From positions 1-64,000 of the forward strand of contig DHVJ01000047.1 in NCBI GenBank assembly GCA_002412595.1: a stretch of DNA of 64,000 nt. Reading direction: 5' to 3'. Below the pieces are notes generated by a model that made no database searches, was not told the DNA's origin, and worked only from the letters and a program-made list of their open reading frames with translations. Source of the DNA: Anaerolineaceae bacterium UBA5211. Lineage in GTDB: Bacteria > Chloroflexota > Anaerolineae > Anaerolineales > Anaerolineaceae. The translations under genes were made by a program, and so were the position numbers. Numbering within the stretch: the first letter of the stretch is position 1; each line of letters opens with the position of its first letter. Of the stretch, positions 1-9,183 are shown piece after piece.

Positions 1-839
1 AGCGGGTCGATGGGAATGCAGTGCCCGCCCAAGCCGGGGCCGGGCAGGAACTTCATGTAGCCGAAAGGCTTGGTAGCCGCGGCCTCGATCACTTCCCATA
101 CATCCACGCCCAGGCGGTCGCACATGATGGCCATCTCATTGACCATGCCGATGTTGATCATGCGGAAGGTGTTCTCCAGCAGTTTGGCCATCTCGGCCAC
201 TTCGGCGGAGGATACCGGCACGACTGTTTCCAGCGCGCTGCCGTACCAGGCTTTGGACACCTCCAGGCAGGCGGGCGTGATGCCGCCCAGCACCTTGGGG
301 GTGTTGGTGGTGGTCCAATCCTTGCGGCCGGGATCGACGCGCTCGGGCGAGAAGGCCAGGAAGAAATCCTTGCCGACTTGCAGGCCGCTTTCTTCCAGCT
401 TGGGCAGGATCAATTCGCGGGTGGTGCCGGGGTAGGTGGTGGATTCCAGCACGATCACCATACCCTTGTGCACGTATTCTTTCAATGAATCGGCGACGGC
501 CAATATATAGGAAAGATCGGGGTCACCGGTCTTGCGCAGCGGGGTGGGCACGCAGATGCTGACCGCGTCAATATCCGCTAAAACCGAAAAATCGCTGGTA
601 GCGGTCAGATGACCATTATCCACTAATTTTTTGATCTGTTCATCGCGGATGTCGAGGATGTAGCTCTGGCCGGTTTTAATCTGCTGGACCTTGGACTCAA
701 TCGGGTCGATGCCGGTCACTTTGAACCCGCTCTCGGCAAATACCACTGCCAGCGGCAGACCGACATACCCCAGCCCCAGCACGGCAACATGCGCAGTTTT
801 TCCTTTTAGTTTTGTGATTAATTCCTGAGCCTGATCCAT
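1..839 (-). CDS. Nucleotide-sugar dehydrogenase (UDP-GlcNAc/UDP-ManNAc 6-dehydrogenase type), partial
   Basis: Oxidises the C6 of a UDP-sugar to a uronic acid with two NAD+, feeding surface polysaccharide synthesis in the cytoplasm. Starting at ATG 839 the frame reads MDQAQELITKLKG and then the Rossmann motif GLGYVGLPLA (about residues 22-31), the family signatures ESTTYPGTT and FSPERVDPG, the helix AKLLENTFRMINIGMVNE, and GLGGHCIPIDP with the catalytic Cys. The gene runs off the left edge, so about 280 of roughly 430 residues are present and the C-terminal sugar-binding domain is missing. The reading-frame signature fits the WbpA/TviB group better than UDP-glucose dehydrogenase, but the substrate is inferred. 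The UDG gene lies upstream in the same direction. Confidence 0.93.
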   Translation of the reverse strand, partial: MDQAQELITKLKGKTAHVAVLGLGYVGLPLAVVFAESGFKVTGIDPIESKVQQIKTGQSYILDIRDEQIKKLVDNGHLTATSDFSVLADIDAVSICVPTPLRKTGDPDLSYILAVADSLKEYVHKGMVIVLESTTYPGTTRELILPKLEESGLQVGKDFFLAFSPERVDPGRKDWTTTNTPKVLGGITPACLEVSKAWYGSALETVVPVSSAEVAEMAKLLENTFRMINIGMVNEMAIMCDRLGVDVWEVIEAAATKPFGYMKFLPGPGLGGHCIPIDP

Positions 840-850
840 ATTTTCACCTT

Positions 851-1480
851 TTAGAAAAAGCTTAATTGAGTGGCGTCTTCCTCGTCATTGGATTTATCCG
901 TGTGCGCGCTGGCAGACTGGCGTGCTTTTTCAACCAGCGCGGAAAGCTGCCTGAAATCCTGAATAATGGTAGGTTTGATGTTGGGTTGATGCAGCCCGGC
1001 AGCGGGATGGTACATAGGGATGATGAAGCGGTTGCCCATCCAGGAAGCCTGGCCGTGGATGTGGCTGATTTTAACATCCTTGAAATAGCGCGCCATTGAA
1101 AAACGCCCCAATGTGACGATGATGAGCGGATTGATAGCCGCGATTTGCTGGTCCAGGTAAACCTGGCAGGCTTCCAACTCCAACGGCTGCGGGTCGCGGT
1201 TGCCGGGCGGGCGGCATTTAACTACATTGGTGATAAATACGTTTTCGCGTTTAAAACCACCGGATGTAATCAGTTCATCCAGGAATTTACCGGCTTGGCC
1301 GACAAAAGGCCGGCCCTGCTCATTTTCATGAAAGCCAGGACCTTCGCCAATCAACATAATTTCTGCGTTAGCCGGACCTTCGCCGGGGACCGCGTGTTTG
1401 CGTGTTTGCGCCAGTGCGCAGTTTTGGCATTGGTTGATTTGCGCTGCCAAATCCCGCAAGATTTCTTCAGAGTTCAACAT
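851..1480 (-). CDS. udg: Family 4 uracil-DNA glycosylase
   Basis: Removes uracil from DNA at the start of base excision repair. Diagnostic features are the N-terminal C18-x2-C21 pair, plus Cys in VVKCRPPGNR and in LEACQVYL, the four ligands expected for the 4Fe-4S cluster of family 4 enzymes. The active-site loop is GEGPGFHENEQGRPFVGQAG and the second motif is MYHPAAGLHQP. At 209 residues it has the normal length for the family, with a polar C-terminal tail of about 20 residues. It lies 11 bases upstream of the nucleotide-sugar dehydrogenase and downstream of tsaB, all on the minus strand. Confidence 0.95.
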   Translation of the reverse strand: MLNSEEILRDLAAQINQCQNCALAQTRKHAVPGEGPANAEIMLIGEGPGFHENEQGRPFVGQAGKFLDELITSGGFKRENVFITNVVKCRPPGNRDPQPLELEACQVYLDQQIAAINPLIIVTLGRFSMARYFKDVKISHIHGQASWMGNRFIIPMYHPAAGLHQPNIKPTIIQDFRQLSALVEKARQSASAHTDKSNDEEDATQLSFF

Positions 1481-1529
1481 TCGTCCTTTCCGTCATAAGC
1501 ATAATAAAAATAATCTGCTTCCCCAAAGC

Positions 1530-2201
1530 CTAATTTAAAGCGGGCGTATTGAGGGTATGCAGATAAATTGGCGCTAAAGAAACCACATCATCAAATTGCT
1601 GGGCTTCGAACTTTTGCGCGCACAGCATAGCCAGCTTGGCCGGCCGGCGGATATTATCGGCCGGATCGGGCAGCAGGGCATTGCGCCAGCGGCGCTCGAG
1701 CACTTTACGCTCTTCCTGTTCAAGCTCTCCGCAGATCAAGGTGGGGCTGTCTATGGCAGCCTCCAATTCTTGCGCTGTAGTGATATAGATATCACCGGTT
1801 GCTTTCCAATGTCCATTTTCTGCCTGATAGTTGCAGGCGGCCAGCCGTTCGCGGCCGGCACGCAGCACGGTGATCAAGGGGATATCCTGAACGGGCACAC
1901 CGGCGGCGGTGATATCCAGCGAAGGAATGCCGATTACCGGGACGTGCAGCGTGAGCGCCAAGCCTTTGGCTACGGCCAAACCGATGCGCAGGCTGGTGAA
2001 AGAACCCGGGCCGAGCGCGATACCGATGGCCTCCAAATCGTTGATCTGCAGCCCGCAATCGGCCACAGCTTCCTGAATAGCGGGAGCCAGTTCAACGGTG
2101 TGGCGCCGGTGAGTGCGCCATACTTTTTCATACAGGATTTGCGTGTCTTTCAGCAGCGCAATTCCCATCCATTGAGTCGAGGTGTCAATTGCCAGGATCA
2201 T
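1530..2201 (-). CDS. tsaB: tRNA threonylcarbamoyladenosine biosynthesis protein TsaB
   Basis: Partner of TsaD in the t6A37 tRNA modification complex. The start [16 protein letters not shown] is the ASKHA phosphate-1 motif typical of TsaB, and IGIALGPGSFTSLRIGLAVAKGLA is present as the conserved central segment (residues about 61-84). The 223-residue length is normal. The start codon overlaps the stop of tsaE by four bases (ATGA), indicating translational coupling of the two members of the same complex. Confidence 0.95.
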   Translation of the reverse strand: MILAIDTSTQWMGIALLKDTQILYEKVWRTHRRHTVELAPAIQEAVADCGLQINDLEAIGIALGPGSFTSLRIGLAVAKGLALTLHVPVIGIPSLDITAAGVPVQDIPLITVLRAGRERLAACNYQAENGHWKATGDIYITTAQELEAAIDSPTLICGELEQEERKVLERRWRNALLPDPADNIRRPAKLAMLCAQKFEAQQFDDVVSLAPIYLHTLNTPALN

Positions 2202-2698
2202 GAGAAACTCTTCATTACATCTTTCCGTAAATTTTCCACCATATGTTCAAAACGCCGGCCGTGCGGCACAAACATAAGGTTGCGCTGCTCGTCTGCCTGA
2301 TATTTCATTTTGATCCACAGGCTTTCCTGAGGCAGGGCTTCCTGCACTCTTTCGGCCCATTCTACCAAAAAAGGTCCATCCATGATCATACCGGTCAAAT
2401 CCAGGTCTTCGGCTTCCAGGGCGTTTTGCACGCGGTAGGCGTCGAAATGGTTCATCTCAAATCCGCCTACTTTACGGTAATTGTTGACCAGCACAAAAGT
2501 GGGACTGGTGACTGCGTCCGGGCTGCCCCATCCCTCGGCAATACCTTGCACCAGGGTGGTCTTGCCGGCACCTAATTCGCCGCTCAGGCAGACGACATCG
2601 CCGGCCTTCAGATAGGAGCCCAGACGGATGCCGATGCGCCGGGTTTGTTCCGGGCTGCGGCTGATGAATTCAAACGAGTTGGCTTCCAGTATTGGCAT
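2198..2698 (-). CDS. tsaE: tRNA threonylcarbamoyladenosine biosynthesis ATPase TsaE
   Basis: ATPase that drives the TsaB-TsaD complex in t6A synthesis. The P-loop [13 protein letters not shown] lies at about residues 41-53, followed by [10 protein letters not shown] and HFDAYR, and a VEWAERV segment typical of TsaE. Length 166 aa is normal. It is the first gene of the tsaE-tsaB pair and is separated by 20 bases from the glycosyltransferase gene upstream. Confidence 0.95.
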   Translation of the reverse strand: MPILEANSFEFISRSPEQTRRIGIRLGSYLKAGDVVCLSGELGAGKTTLVQGIAEGWGSPDAVTSPTFVLVNNYRKVGGFEMNHFDAYRVQNALEAEDLDLTGMIMDGPFLVEWAERVQEALPQESLWIKMKYQADEQRNLMFVPHGRRFEHMVENLRKDVMKSFS

Positions 2699-2718
2699 AA
2701 TTCTATTTTAACGTGAGT

Positions 2719-3855
2719 TTAACGTTTAATTTGTGCAGCTATGGCGCGCGCGATCTGGCGCGAGGCTTCCGGCCGCGCCAGCCGTTTGGCGTTGGCCACG
2801 GCTTGCAGGCGCTGCTCGGGATGGTCCAGCCAGTCTTTCAACGCCAGCACGATGTCGTCGATCTCCGGCGCCCAGATGCCGGCGCCTTCATCGATTACGT
2901 AATAAACATTGCCTTCCTCCTGCCCGGAAATGCGGTGATAGAGGATGATGGGCAGCTCGGCGATCAGGGCTTCGCTGATGGTGCCCGGCCCAGCCTTGCT
3001 GACCAGCACATCCGCCGCGCGCATAAAATCGGGCATGTCATTGACAAAACCATAGATAAAAGTGGGAATATCCCAGGTATGGTTCTCGAGTTTTTCCTTT
3101 AAATGCTTGTTCCTTCCGGTTATCACCACCAGGGCAACGTCCAGCCTGGCCTGGTTGATCTTCATGGAAACTTCCCCCAGCGGGCCCATGCCCTCGCCGC
3201 CGCCTACCAGCAGCACGATGACTTTATCCTGCGGCCAGCCCAGTTTTTCGCGCAGCTCCGCGCGGGTGGCGGAAGGTTGTACGAAACGGTCTGCCACCGG
3301 CAGGCCAATCACCTGAAGTTTCTCCGGATCGATACTGGTGGCGATGGCATTGCGCCGGGCTTGTTCAGTGGGCACAATGATCAGGTCGGCCAGATTGTTG
3401 AACCAGGCTGTATGGGTGGAAACCAGGTCGGTCACCACGGTAACATAAGGGGTGCGGTCGTGCTTCTTTTTCTTGGCCCGCAGGAAAGGTGTGTTGATGA
3501 GCGGGTGCACAGACACGATCACATCGGCGGGATGTTCGCGATGTAGTTTGTAAATGTATAAACGGATATAAGGCCACAGCATAGCATAAATCACGCGCAT
3601 GCGGTCAGCGTCATCGCTGGTTTCAAAAGCGCGCCCCCATAAATAATCCATGCGCGACATAGCCGGGTAAGTGGGGCCGGCCAAATTCAAGGGCGGGGGG
3701 GAATAATCTGAAAAGAAATCCACCATTTCATAGGTAAATTGTTGGGGAAATTCCAGATCGAAGGCTTCGATTATGGCTTCCGCAGCGCTGCGGTGGCCGC
3801 CGCCAGTATCCGAAAACAGAAAGAGGATATGGGGCTTATTTTTTAAGGTCGTCAT
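2719..3855 (-). CDS. Glycosyltransferase, MGDG synthase / processive diacylglycerol glucosyltransferase family
   Basis: GT28-type (MurG-like) glycosyltransferase expected to glycosylate diacylglycerol at the inner membrane face. The N-terminus [19 protein letters not shown] contains the GGGH motif of monogalactosyldiacylglycerol synthases, and an MGDG-synthase domain fills residues about 15-180. The C-terminal half has the nucleotide-sugar site [14 protein letters not shown] and [19 protein letters not shown]. At 378 aa the length is normal. Its start overlaps the end of the DUF951 gene upstream, so the two are probably co-transcribed. The precise sugar donor cannot be told. Confidence 0.88.
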   Translation of the reverse strand: MTTLKNKPHILFLFSDTGGGHRSAAEAIIEAFDLEFPQQFTYEMVDFFSDYSPPPLNLAGPTYPAMSRMDYLWGRAFETSDDADRMRVIYAMLWPYIRLYIYKLHREHPADVIVSVHPLINTPFLRAKKKKHDRTPYVTVVTDLVSTHTAWFNNLADLIIVPTEQARRNAIATSIDPEKLQVIGLPVADRFVQPSATRAELREKLGWPQDKVIVLLVGGGEGMGPLGEVSMKINQARLDVALVVITGRNKHLKEKLENHTWDIPTFIYGFVNDMPDFMRAADVLVSKAGPGTISEALIAELPIILYHRISGQEEGNVYYVIDEGAGIWAPEIDDIVLALKDWLDHPEQRLQAVANAKRLARPEASRQIARAIAAQIKR

Positions 3856-4048
3856 GTTCGCTTGTTTTTCCCAAGTTCTTTTTGAGTCGATTTTTTAATT
3901 CGCGCCTGGTTAACATGACGTGCCGGCCGCAGGTCAGGCATTCCAAACCGATATCTGCACCCAGCCGGATTACCTTCCAGGTATATCCCCCACATGGGTG
4001 CGGTTTCTTTAACCGTAAGATATCGTTCATATCCAGGTCCGGGAGCAT
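3836..4048 (-). CDS. DUF951 domain-containing small protein
   Basis: Small conserved protein of unknown function. The sequence [21 protein letters not shown] followed by [15 protein letters not shown] matches the DUF951 family, with a lone Cys and a C-x2-C pair that may bind metal. An in-frame TTG at 4066 would extend it by six residues, but that extension reads through a TATAAT box. I therefore chose ATG 4048, seven bases after the box, which implies a leaderless or nearly leaderless transcript. The 3' end overlaps the start of the downstream glycosyltransferase by 20 bases. Confidence 0.8.
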   Translation of the reverse strand: MLPDLDMNDILRLKKPHPCGGYTWKVIRLGADIGLECLTCGRHVMLTRRELKNRLKKNLGKTSEHDDLKK

Positions 4049-4067
4049 GGCTCGATTATATCGCAAG

Positions 4068-4096
4068 TTGTCTTTGAGCCACTTTACGATTATAGT
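4068..4096 (+). promoter_or_regulatory. Promoter for the M50 protease gene, leaderless type
   Basis: TTGTCT at 4068-4073 and TATAGT at 4091-4096 are separated by 17 bases. The expected transcription start coincides with the ATG at 4103, and no ribosome-binding site precedes it, so this transcript is probably leaderless. Confidence 0.55.
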
Positions 4097-4102
4097 TAAG
4101 CC

Positions 4103-4753
4103 ATGTTAAACCAATCCCTGCCTGCTATCGTCTCTGCAGTGATCACACTGCTTATCGCTTTCACCTTCCATGAATTCGCACATGCCTGGACGGCCACGCG
4201 TTTTGGCGACGACACCCCGCGTTTGTTCGGGCGGCTGTCCCTCAATCCGCTGCGCCACCTGGATTTCATGGGCAGCTTGATGCTGATCTTCACCGGTTTT
4301 GGTTGGGCTAAACCTGTTCCGGTCAATCCGCAAAAGATCCGCCAGTATTCGCCCTCGGCTTTGATGCTGACGGCCATTTCCGGCCCGCTGGCCAATTTTG
4401 CCCTGGCTTTCCTGGCCGCGATTCCCCTGCGCATGGGTTGGTTCAACGGCATCGCTGCTCCGGCGGCTTTCCTGCCCTCGCTGCGATATTTCTCTTTATA
4501 TTTCATGTACACGAATTTAGGCTTGATGGTATTTAATTTGCTGCCGCTGCCGCCTTTGGACGGTGAGGAGATCCTGATCTACCTGCTGCCGCCGGAATGG
4601 GAGCAGAAATGGGCAGCCATTCGCCCGTACGGGCCGTATTTGTTGATTTTTTTGCTGCTGGTTGGACCCATGATTGGCTTTAACCTGGTGGACGCTTTGA
4701 TCAGTCCAATTATCCAGGGATTGGCCGAGATATTGACAGGAGGTTTATTTTGA
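4103..4753 (+). CDS. Site-2 protease family (M50) membrane metalloprotease
   Basis: Intramembrane zinc metalloprotease. HEFAH at residues 23-27 sits in the first transmembrane helix. The third-ligand motif [10 protein letters not shown] is at about residue 152, inside a later helix. The protein is 216 aa with about five hydrophobic segments and no PDZ domain, the compact form common in Gram-positive and Chloroflexota genomes. It diverges from the DUF951 gene and overlaps the next gene by four bases, so it probably heads an operon with the dehydrogenase-like protein. Substrate unknown. Confidence 0.9.
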   Translation: MLNQSLPAIVSAVITLLIAFTFHEFAHAWTATRFGDDTPRLFGRLSLNPLRHLDFMGSLMLIFTGFGWAKPVPVNPQKIRQYSPSALMLTAISGPLANFALAFLAAIPLRMGWFNGIAAPAAFLPSLRYFSLYFMYTNLGLMVFNLLPLPPLDGEEILIYLLPPEWEQKWAAIRPYGPYLLIFLLLVGPMIGFNLVDALISPIIQGLAEILTGGLF

Positions 4754-5715
4754 GTGTTCAAATTTGCGTTTTAGGGCTGGACCGCGTTGGTGTTTCGGCT
4801 GCCATGGCATTGAGTTCGAAGCATGCGGATATCCGCTGCAAGGGCTGGGACCCGGATGGGGAAAAAAGTAAAGCGGCTGAAGCACTCAAGGTCTTCCAGC
4901 CGGTCTGCAAAGACCTGAAAGGGGCTGTTAAAGACGCTGCGTTGGTGTTGGTGAGCCTGCCGCCGCAGGAGTTTCAGGCTGCGCTGGCGGAATGGAAAAC
5001 AGCCGGATTACCGGCGGCCGTGCTGGTGAATTTGTCTGCGCTTCAGGCCGCACCGGCTGCGTGGATCGAGTCAATTTTGGGGACAGACGCCCCCTATTTT
5101 TCCATGTTGCTTTCATTGAACCCGGCTTACCTGAATGAATTGCCGGAAGAACAAAATCAAACGCACGCTGACTTGTTCAACGGCGGGCGTATTTATATTT
5201 CCGCTTCCCCGCGGGCGGAAGAAGGTCTGCTCAATATTGCTGTGGATTTGGCGGTGCTGCTAGGCGGCCAGCCGGTCTTCGCGGAAGCGAGTGAAGTGGA
5301 CGGATGGGCGGCAGCTAACCGGCTGCTGCCGGAATTGGCGGCCTGCGCGCTGATGAACGCAGTCAGCACTCAGCCCAGCTGGCGTGAGGGAAGGCATTTG
5401 GCCGGCAGCGCACTGGCCGCGGCCAGCGCGCCCCTGGCAGAGCTGCCAGCGCAAGATTGGGCGCAAACGGTTTTAGCGGATAACCAGAATGCTGTGCGCG
5501 TGCTGGATAGTCTGGTGCCGGCACTGCGAGACCTGCGCCAGGCACTGCTGGACCAGGACGCGTCCGCACTGGAAGAACTGCTGAGCGAAAGCCAATCGGC
5601 ACGCGCGGAATGGCTGGAGAAGCGCATGCAGAGCGCTCCAGCTGGGCAGTCATCCCTCACCAGCGTGCCCAGTAAAAAAAACGCCTTGGAAAACTTTTTG
5701 AAATTAGGCCAGTAA
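4750..5715 (+). CDS. Prephenate dehydrogenase-like NAD(P)-binding protein
   Basis: Begins with TTG at 4750, overlapping the stop of the protease gene. The N-terminus VQICVLGLDRVGVSAAMAL looks like a Rossmann fold, but the canonical GxGxxG is GLDRVG, so one Gly is absent. The segment ALVLVSLPPQEFQAAL is typical of TyrA / pyrroline-5-carboxylate reductase type folds, and the C-terminal half is helical. The overall pattern resembles prephenate dehydrogenase-domain proteins, yet no aromatic pathway gene is nearby and the nucleotide-binding loop is changed. A biosynthetic role should not be assumed. Confidence 0.6.
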   Translation: MSVQICVLGLDRVGVSAAMALSSKHADIRCKGWDPDGEKSKAAEALKVFQPVCKDLKGAVKDAALVLVSLPPQEFQAALAEWKTAGLPAAVLVNLSALQAAPAAWIESILGTDAPYFSMLLSLNPAYLNELPEEQNQTHADLFNGGRIYISASPRAEEGLLNIAVDLAVLLGGQPVFAEASEVDGWAAANRLLPELAACALMNAVSTQPSWREGRHLAGSALAAASAPLAELPAQDWAQTVLADNQNAVRVLDSLVPALRDLRQALLDQDASALEELLSESQSARAEWLEKRMQSAPAGQSSLTSVPSKKNALENFLKLGQ

Positions 5716-5730
5716 ATTTGCGGGAAAAGT

Positions 5731-5997
5731 ATGGCATTTTACTGCTATCTGTTGGAATGTACTGACGGAACATACTATTGCGGCTGGACCAAGGATGTGG
5801 TGCGGCGTGTAGAGATGCATAACCGCGGCCAGGGTGCCCGTTACACGCGTGCCCGCCGGCCGGTGAGGTTGGCATATTTTGAAGAGCTGGAAAGCCAGTC
5901 CGAAGCCATGCGCCGGGAACGCAGTTTAAAGAAGAAAAGCCACGAACAGAAATCGGACTTGATCCGACAATTCAATGAAAAAACCCATGAATCCTGA
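5731..5997 (+). CDS. GIY-YIG nuclease superfamily protein (UPF0213 type)
   Basis: Small 88-residue protein with the GIY-YIG core. YLLECTDGTYYCGWTKDVVRRVEMHNRGQGARYTRARRPV gives the two Tyr-containing strands and the catalytic-type Arg, followed by a Glu in YFEELESQSEAM. This is the YhbQ/UPF0213 group, whose physiological role is not established. The 3' end overlaps the start of galK by 23 bases. Confidence 0.88.
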   Translation: MAFYCYLLECTDGTYYCGWTKDVVRRVEMHNRGQGARYTRARRPVRLAYFEELESQSEAMRRERSLKKKSHEQKSDLIRQFNEKTHES

Positions 5998-7141
5998 AAT
6001 AGAAAAATTGCCGGATTGGGAAATCCAGATCAAGTCTCCCGGGCGGGTTAACCTGCTGGGGGAACATGTGGATTACAACCAGGGCGTGGTGCTGCCTATT
6101 GCGATTGACCGTTTTGTGCACCTGACCGCGCGACCGCGCGCCGATCAGACGGTAGTGGTGGAATCGCTCAACCTGGATGAAAAAGTAACATTTCAATTAA
6201 AAGACCTTGAGCGTCGGATAGATAGCAGCGGTAAGCCGCTGCCAGCCTGGGCGCTTTACCCGGCCGGCGTAGCCTGGGCGCTGCGCACGGCAGGATTAGC
6301 TGTGGGCGGGTTGGAAGCGGTGATCGCTTCGGACCTGCCGGCCGGCGCCGGGCTGAGCAGCTCGGCCGCGCTGGAACTGGCTTTCGGGCTGGCCTGGAGT
6401 ACGCTCGGCGGCTGGCAGCTGGAACGCATGCAGTTGGCGCGCATCTGCCAGACGGCGGAAAACCGCTATGTGGGTGTGAACTGCGGGTTGATGGACCAAT
6501 TTGCCTGCGCGCACGGCGTGGCACGCCACGCGCTGCTGTTCGACACGCGCAATTTGCAGTGGCAGCCGCTGCCCATGCCGCCTGACACGGTGGTGATCCT
6601 GGCGGATTCGGGGGTGCGGCGCCAGCTCTCCAATTCAGCTTATAACCAGCGCCGGGCTGCCTGCGAACAAGCCATGCAGGCGCTGCGAGCTAATTTGCCG
6701 AATATCAGCGCTTTGCGGGATGTCAGCCTGGCTCAACTGGAGACTTTCACGGACCGCATGCCGGCGGAGGAGTTTAAGCGGGCGCGGCATGTGGTGACGG
6801 AAATGGAACGCGTAAGGCAGGCCTCTCTGTTCCTGGTGCAGGATGACGCGTCCGGGTTCGGCCGTTTGATGAACGCCAGCCATGCTTCGCTTAGGGATGA
6901 TTACGAGGTCAGCACGCCGGAACTGGATTGGCTGGCCGCGCAAGCGCAGTCGCAGGTGGGCTGTTACGGCGCGCGCCTGACCGGGCCCGGTTTTGGCGGC
7001 TGCACGGTCAACCTGGTAGCGGCTGGGCAGGCTGAGACTTTTATGCAGTTTATGCAGGCAGGCTTTGCGGCGCGTTTCGAACGCGAACTGCCGCTTTATC
7101 TATGCCGGGCCAGCCGCGGCGCGCATCTAAAAGGGGCGTAA
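5975..7141 (+). CDS. galK: Galactokinase
   Basis: GHMP-family kinase that phosphorylates galactose at C1 in the Leloir pathway. SPGRVNLLGEHVDYNQGVVLP is the galactokinase signature (residues about 19-39). The ATP-binding motif is LPAGAGLSSSAALELA, the catalytic-Asp region is VNCGLMDQFACAHG, and the third GHMP motif is RLTGPGFGGCTVNLV near the C-terminus. Length 388 aa is normal. No other gal genes lie beside it. A strong intrinsic terminator follows directly. Confidence 0.94.
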   Translation: MKKPMNPEIEKLPDWEIQIKSPGRVNLLGEHVDYNQGVVLPIAIDRFVHLTARPRADQTVVVESLNLDEKVTFQLKDLERRIDSSGKPLPAWALYPAGVAWALRTAGLAVGGLEAVIASDLPAGAGLSSSAALELAFGLAWSTLGGWQLERMQLARICQTAENRYVGVNCGLMDQFACAHGVARHALLFDTRNLQWQPLPMPPDTVVILADSGVRRQLSNSAYNQRRAACEQAMQALRANLPNISALRDVSLAQLETFTDRMPAEEFKRARHVVTEMERVRQASLFLVQDDASGFGRLMNASHASLRDDYEVSTPELDWLAAQAQSQVGCYGARLTGPGFGGCTVNLVAAGQAETFMQFMQAGFAARFERELPLYLCRASRGAHLKGA

Positions 7142-7173
7142 AAAAAAGCCGCGAAATGTCCGCGGCCTTTTTA
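7141..7173 (+). terminator. Intrinsic terminator after galK
   Basis: GCCGCG (7148-7153) and CGCGGC (7161-7166) form a GC stem with a seven-base loop, flanked by an A run on the left and a T run on the right. It can terminate both galK and the convergent phosphoribosyltransferase gene. Confidence 0.85.
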
Positions 7174-7187
7174 TCAAGATATAAGAG

Positions 7188-7742
7188 CTAATTGGTGAAA
7201 ACGGGCAGGTGGCCCAGCGCGATGATTTCCTGCCAGTCGCTTTCATCGCCCTCGGTGAAGATGGCTGCTTCCAGCGCAATCTGACCGCCGGCTTTTTCCA
7301 GGATGGTGCGCATGCCTTCCAGGGTGGACCCGGTGCTGATGACATCATCTACAATGGCGGCTTTCTTCCCTTTAATTAAAGCGATATCCTTTTCGTCCAG
7401 AATGAGGGTCTGGGGTTTCCCGGTGGTGATGGAGAGCGTTTGCGCCTGGATGGCGTCACCCATGTAGATTTTGTAATCCTTACGCAGCACCACGTAGGGT
7501 TTGCGCGTTTCCACGGACAAGGCGTGGACCAGCGGAATACTTTTGGATTCGGCTGTGACCAGGACATCGTAATCTTTGCCGGCCAGTTTCTTGGCCAATT
7601 CTTTGGCGCTGGCGGTCACCAGTTCGGTGTCGCCCAAGATGTTCAGGATGGCGATCGTCAAACCAGGTTTGATTTCAAACAGGCGCAGGTTGCGTTTAAC
7701 TCCTCCGATCTCGATGGGATAGGTTTCTTGATTTTCTGGCAT
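7188..7742 (-). CDS. Phosphoribosyltransferase, adenine PRTase-like
   Basis: Transfers a phosphoribosyl group from PRPP to a base. The PRPP-binding motif AAIVDDVISTGSTLEG lies near residue 130 of this model and matches type I PRTases. The order of motifs resembles Apt/XpT-like proteins, but specificity cannot be assigned. A longer frame reaches 7799. I chose ATG 7742 because it follows a clear GGAGGG ribosome-binding site, giving MPENQETYPIEIGG. It is convergent with galK. Confidence 0.8.
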   Translation of the reverse strand: MPENQETYPIEIGGVKRNLRLFEIKPGLTIAILNILGDTELVTASAKELAKKLAGKDYDVLVTAESKSIPLVHALSVETRKPYVVLRKDYKIYMGDAIQAQTLSITTGKPQTLILDEKDIALIKGKKAAIVDDVISTGSTLEGMRTILEKAGGQIALEAAIFTEGDESDWQEIIALGHLPVFTN

Positions 7743-8587
7743 TTTTCCCTCCAAGAAGGTGAGATTTATTTTTTTCGGATGAAGTGTATCACAACCCATA
7801 AATTTGTATGGAAGATTTTATGTTAGACGTGTATAAATAATAAGTGATTTTAACCACAGATGGACACAGAAAAAAGCTTTAATGCTTTAAGGTTGATGCA
7901 CACAAATATCTTCTTGGATTGGAAAACCATATTCTCTTATAACCACAGGAAACCCATTCAAGTGTCATTCCGAGCCCGAAGGGGCGATTGCATAGCACTC
8001 CCTTGGGGAGGGAATCTCGGCGTGATTACGGATGGATAGCGCGAAACGTAAAATTACATTTCCCCTCACCCCCGGCCCTCTCCCAAGGGAGAGGGAGACC
8101 GCCCCCCGCCAAATGGCCGCCTTGCCCTGTCATTGTGAAGCCTTTAAAAAGTAACCACAGACACACACGGATGGCTTTGTGATTTATAGCGTTGGTTTGC
8201 CGGCCGAGATCCTCACGCGGCCTGCTCCGCTCAGAATGACACTGGCGGGCTGGTCATTGTATTTCCCCTTACTCCCAGCCCTCTCCCAAGGGAGAGTGTC
8301 CATTAACTAAAAAAATCCCCTCCGTCGGGAGGGGATAAATTTTAAACGAGAGCCGGAGACGCCGACCCCGGCCCTCTCATAAGGAGGAGAAGAAGAGAAG
8401 TCGCCCTTGAAGTTAATATACTCTCAGGTTCTTTTTCCTGCTTGACGCTATTCCTACGCTTACCCTACGATTTGAGGCCACATTTTTCCCTTTTTATACG
8501 CCCGATGAGCCTGTTGTGAGGCCTTGCATTCTTTATAATAGTTCATATAATAGGGTCTCGTTCCGCTTATATTGAAAGGATGGGAAA
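7743..8587. repeat. Gene-free mosaic of degenerate dispersed repeats
   Basis: I see no credible gene in these 845 bases. The region contains three degenerate copies of a pyrimidine/purine palindromic element whose core is CCCTCTCCCAAGGGAGAGG (about 8061-8096, 8262-8298 and, shortened, 8363-8390). GTGTCATTCCGAG near 7960 has an inverted partner CTCAGAATGACAC near 8229 with one mismatch. AACCACAGA-type words recur near 7853, 7939 and 8151. It looks like decayed intergenic repeat elements of the kind scattered through genomes of this group. Confidence 0.6.
8307..8342 (+). terminator. Isolated intrinsic terminator-like hairpin
   Basis: ATCCCCTCC and GGGAGGGGAT form a nine- to ten-pair stem with a GTC loop, preceded by seven A and followed by AAATTTT. 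No gene ends nearby, so it is either a relic or ends an unrecognised transcript. Confidence 0.5.
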
Positions 8588-9139
8588 TTGATCAATCATA
8601 TTAATCAAGATAAACCGATGGCTGTGGCAATGGTGGATGGGAATCCAGCTGGGGCGGTGGTGATCGCTGCCAGCGATGCCGGTGTGGCATATGTCAGCTT
8701 TCAGGGCCTGCAGGATTTCAAAGCCCTGATTCTGGACAAGGCCAACATCCCCAGTACGAGTGCGCTGGAGTTGGTGCACGCGGCCGGCCGCCAGATCCAG
8801 GAATATTTTGATCACAGACGCAAGGAATTTGACCTGCCGTTGGATTTGGAAGGCCTGCCGGATTTCCGTCGAAGGGTGTTGCAGGAAACCGCGCGCGTTC
8901 CTTACGGCACAACTGTAACCTACGGCGAACTGGCCGCGCGCATTGGGCAGCCCAAGGCCGCGCGTGCAGTGGGCGGTGCGCTGGCACGCAATCCGCTGGC
9001 GATTGTGATTCCCTGCCACCGGGTAGTCGCCCGCGACGGCAGCATGCATGGCTTTTCCGCTGCCGGGGGCATTGCCACCAAAATTACACTGCTGCAATTG
9101 GAAGGCTGCCGCATCCAGGGCGACCGGCTGGTGCGCTGA
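8588..9139 (+). CDS. ogt: Methylated-DNA--protein-cysteine methyltransferase
   Basis: Suicide repair protein that takes O6-alkyl groups from guanine onto its own Cys. The acceptor motif is IVIPCHRVVARDG, preceded by the DNA-binding helix segment VTYGELAARIGQPKAARAVGGALARNP, where Arg is the finger residue. The chosen start is TTG 8588 with GGATGGG just upstream. An ATG at 8619 (MAVAMVDGNP) is an alternative. The N-terminal domain is short, as in the Ogt group. It is followed after about 45 bases by era. Confidence 0.92.
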   Translation: MINHINQDKPMAVAMVDGNPAGAVVIAASDAGVAYVSFQGLQDFKALILDKANIPSTSALELVHAAGRQIQEYFDHRRKEFDLPLDLEGLPDFRRRVLQETARVPYGTTVTYGELAARIGQPKAARAVGGALARNPLAIVIPCHRVVARDGSMHGFSAAGGIATKITLLQLEGCRIQGDRLVR

Positions 9140-9183
9140 AAATACACCAGTGCTATTTTGTGGAAGTACTCTATAATTGAGGC

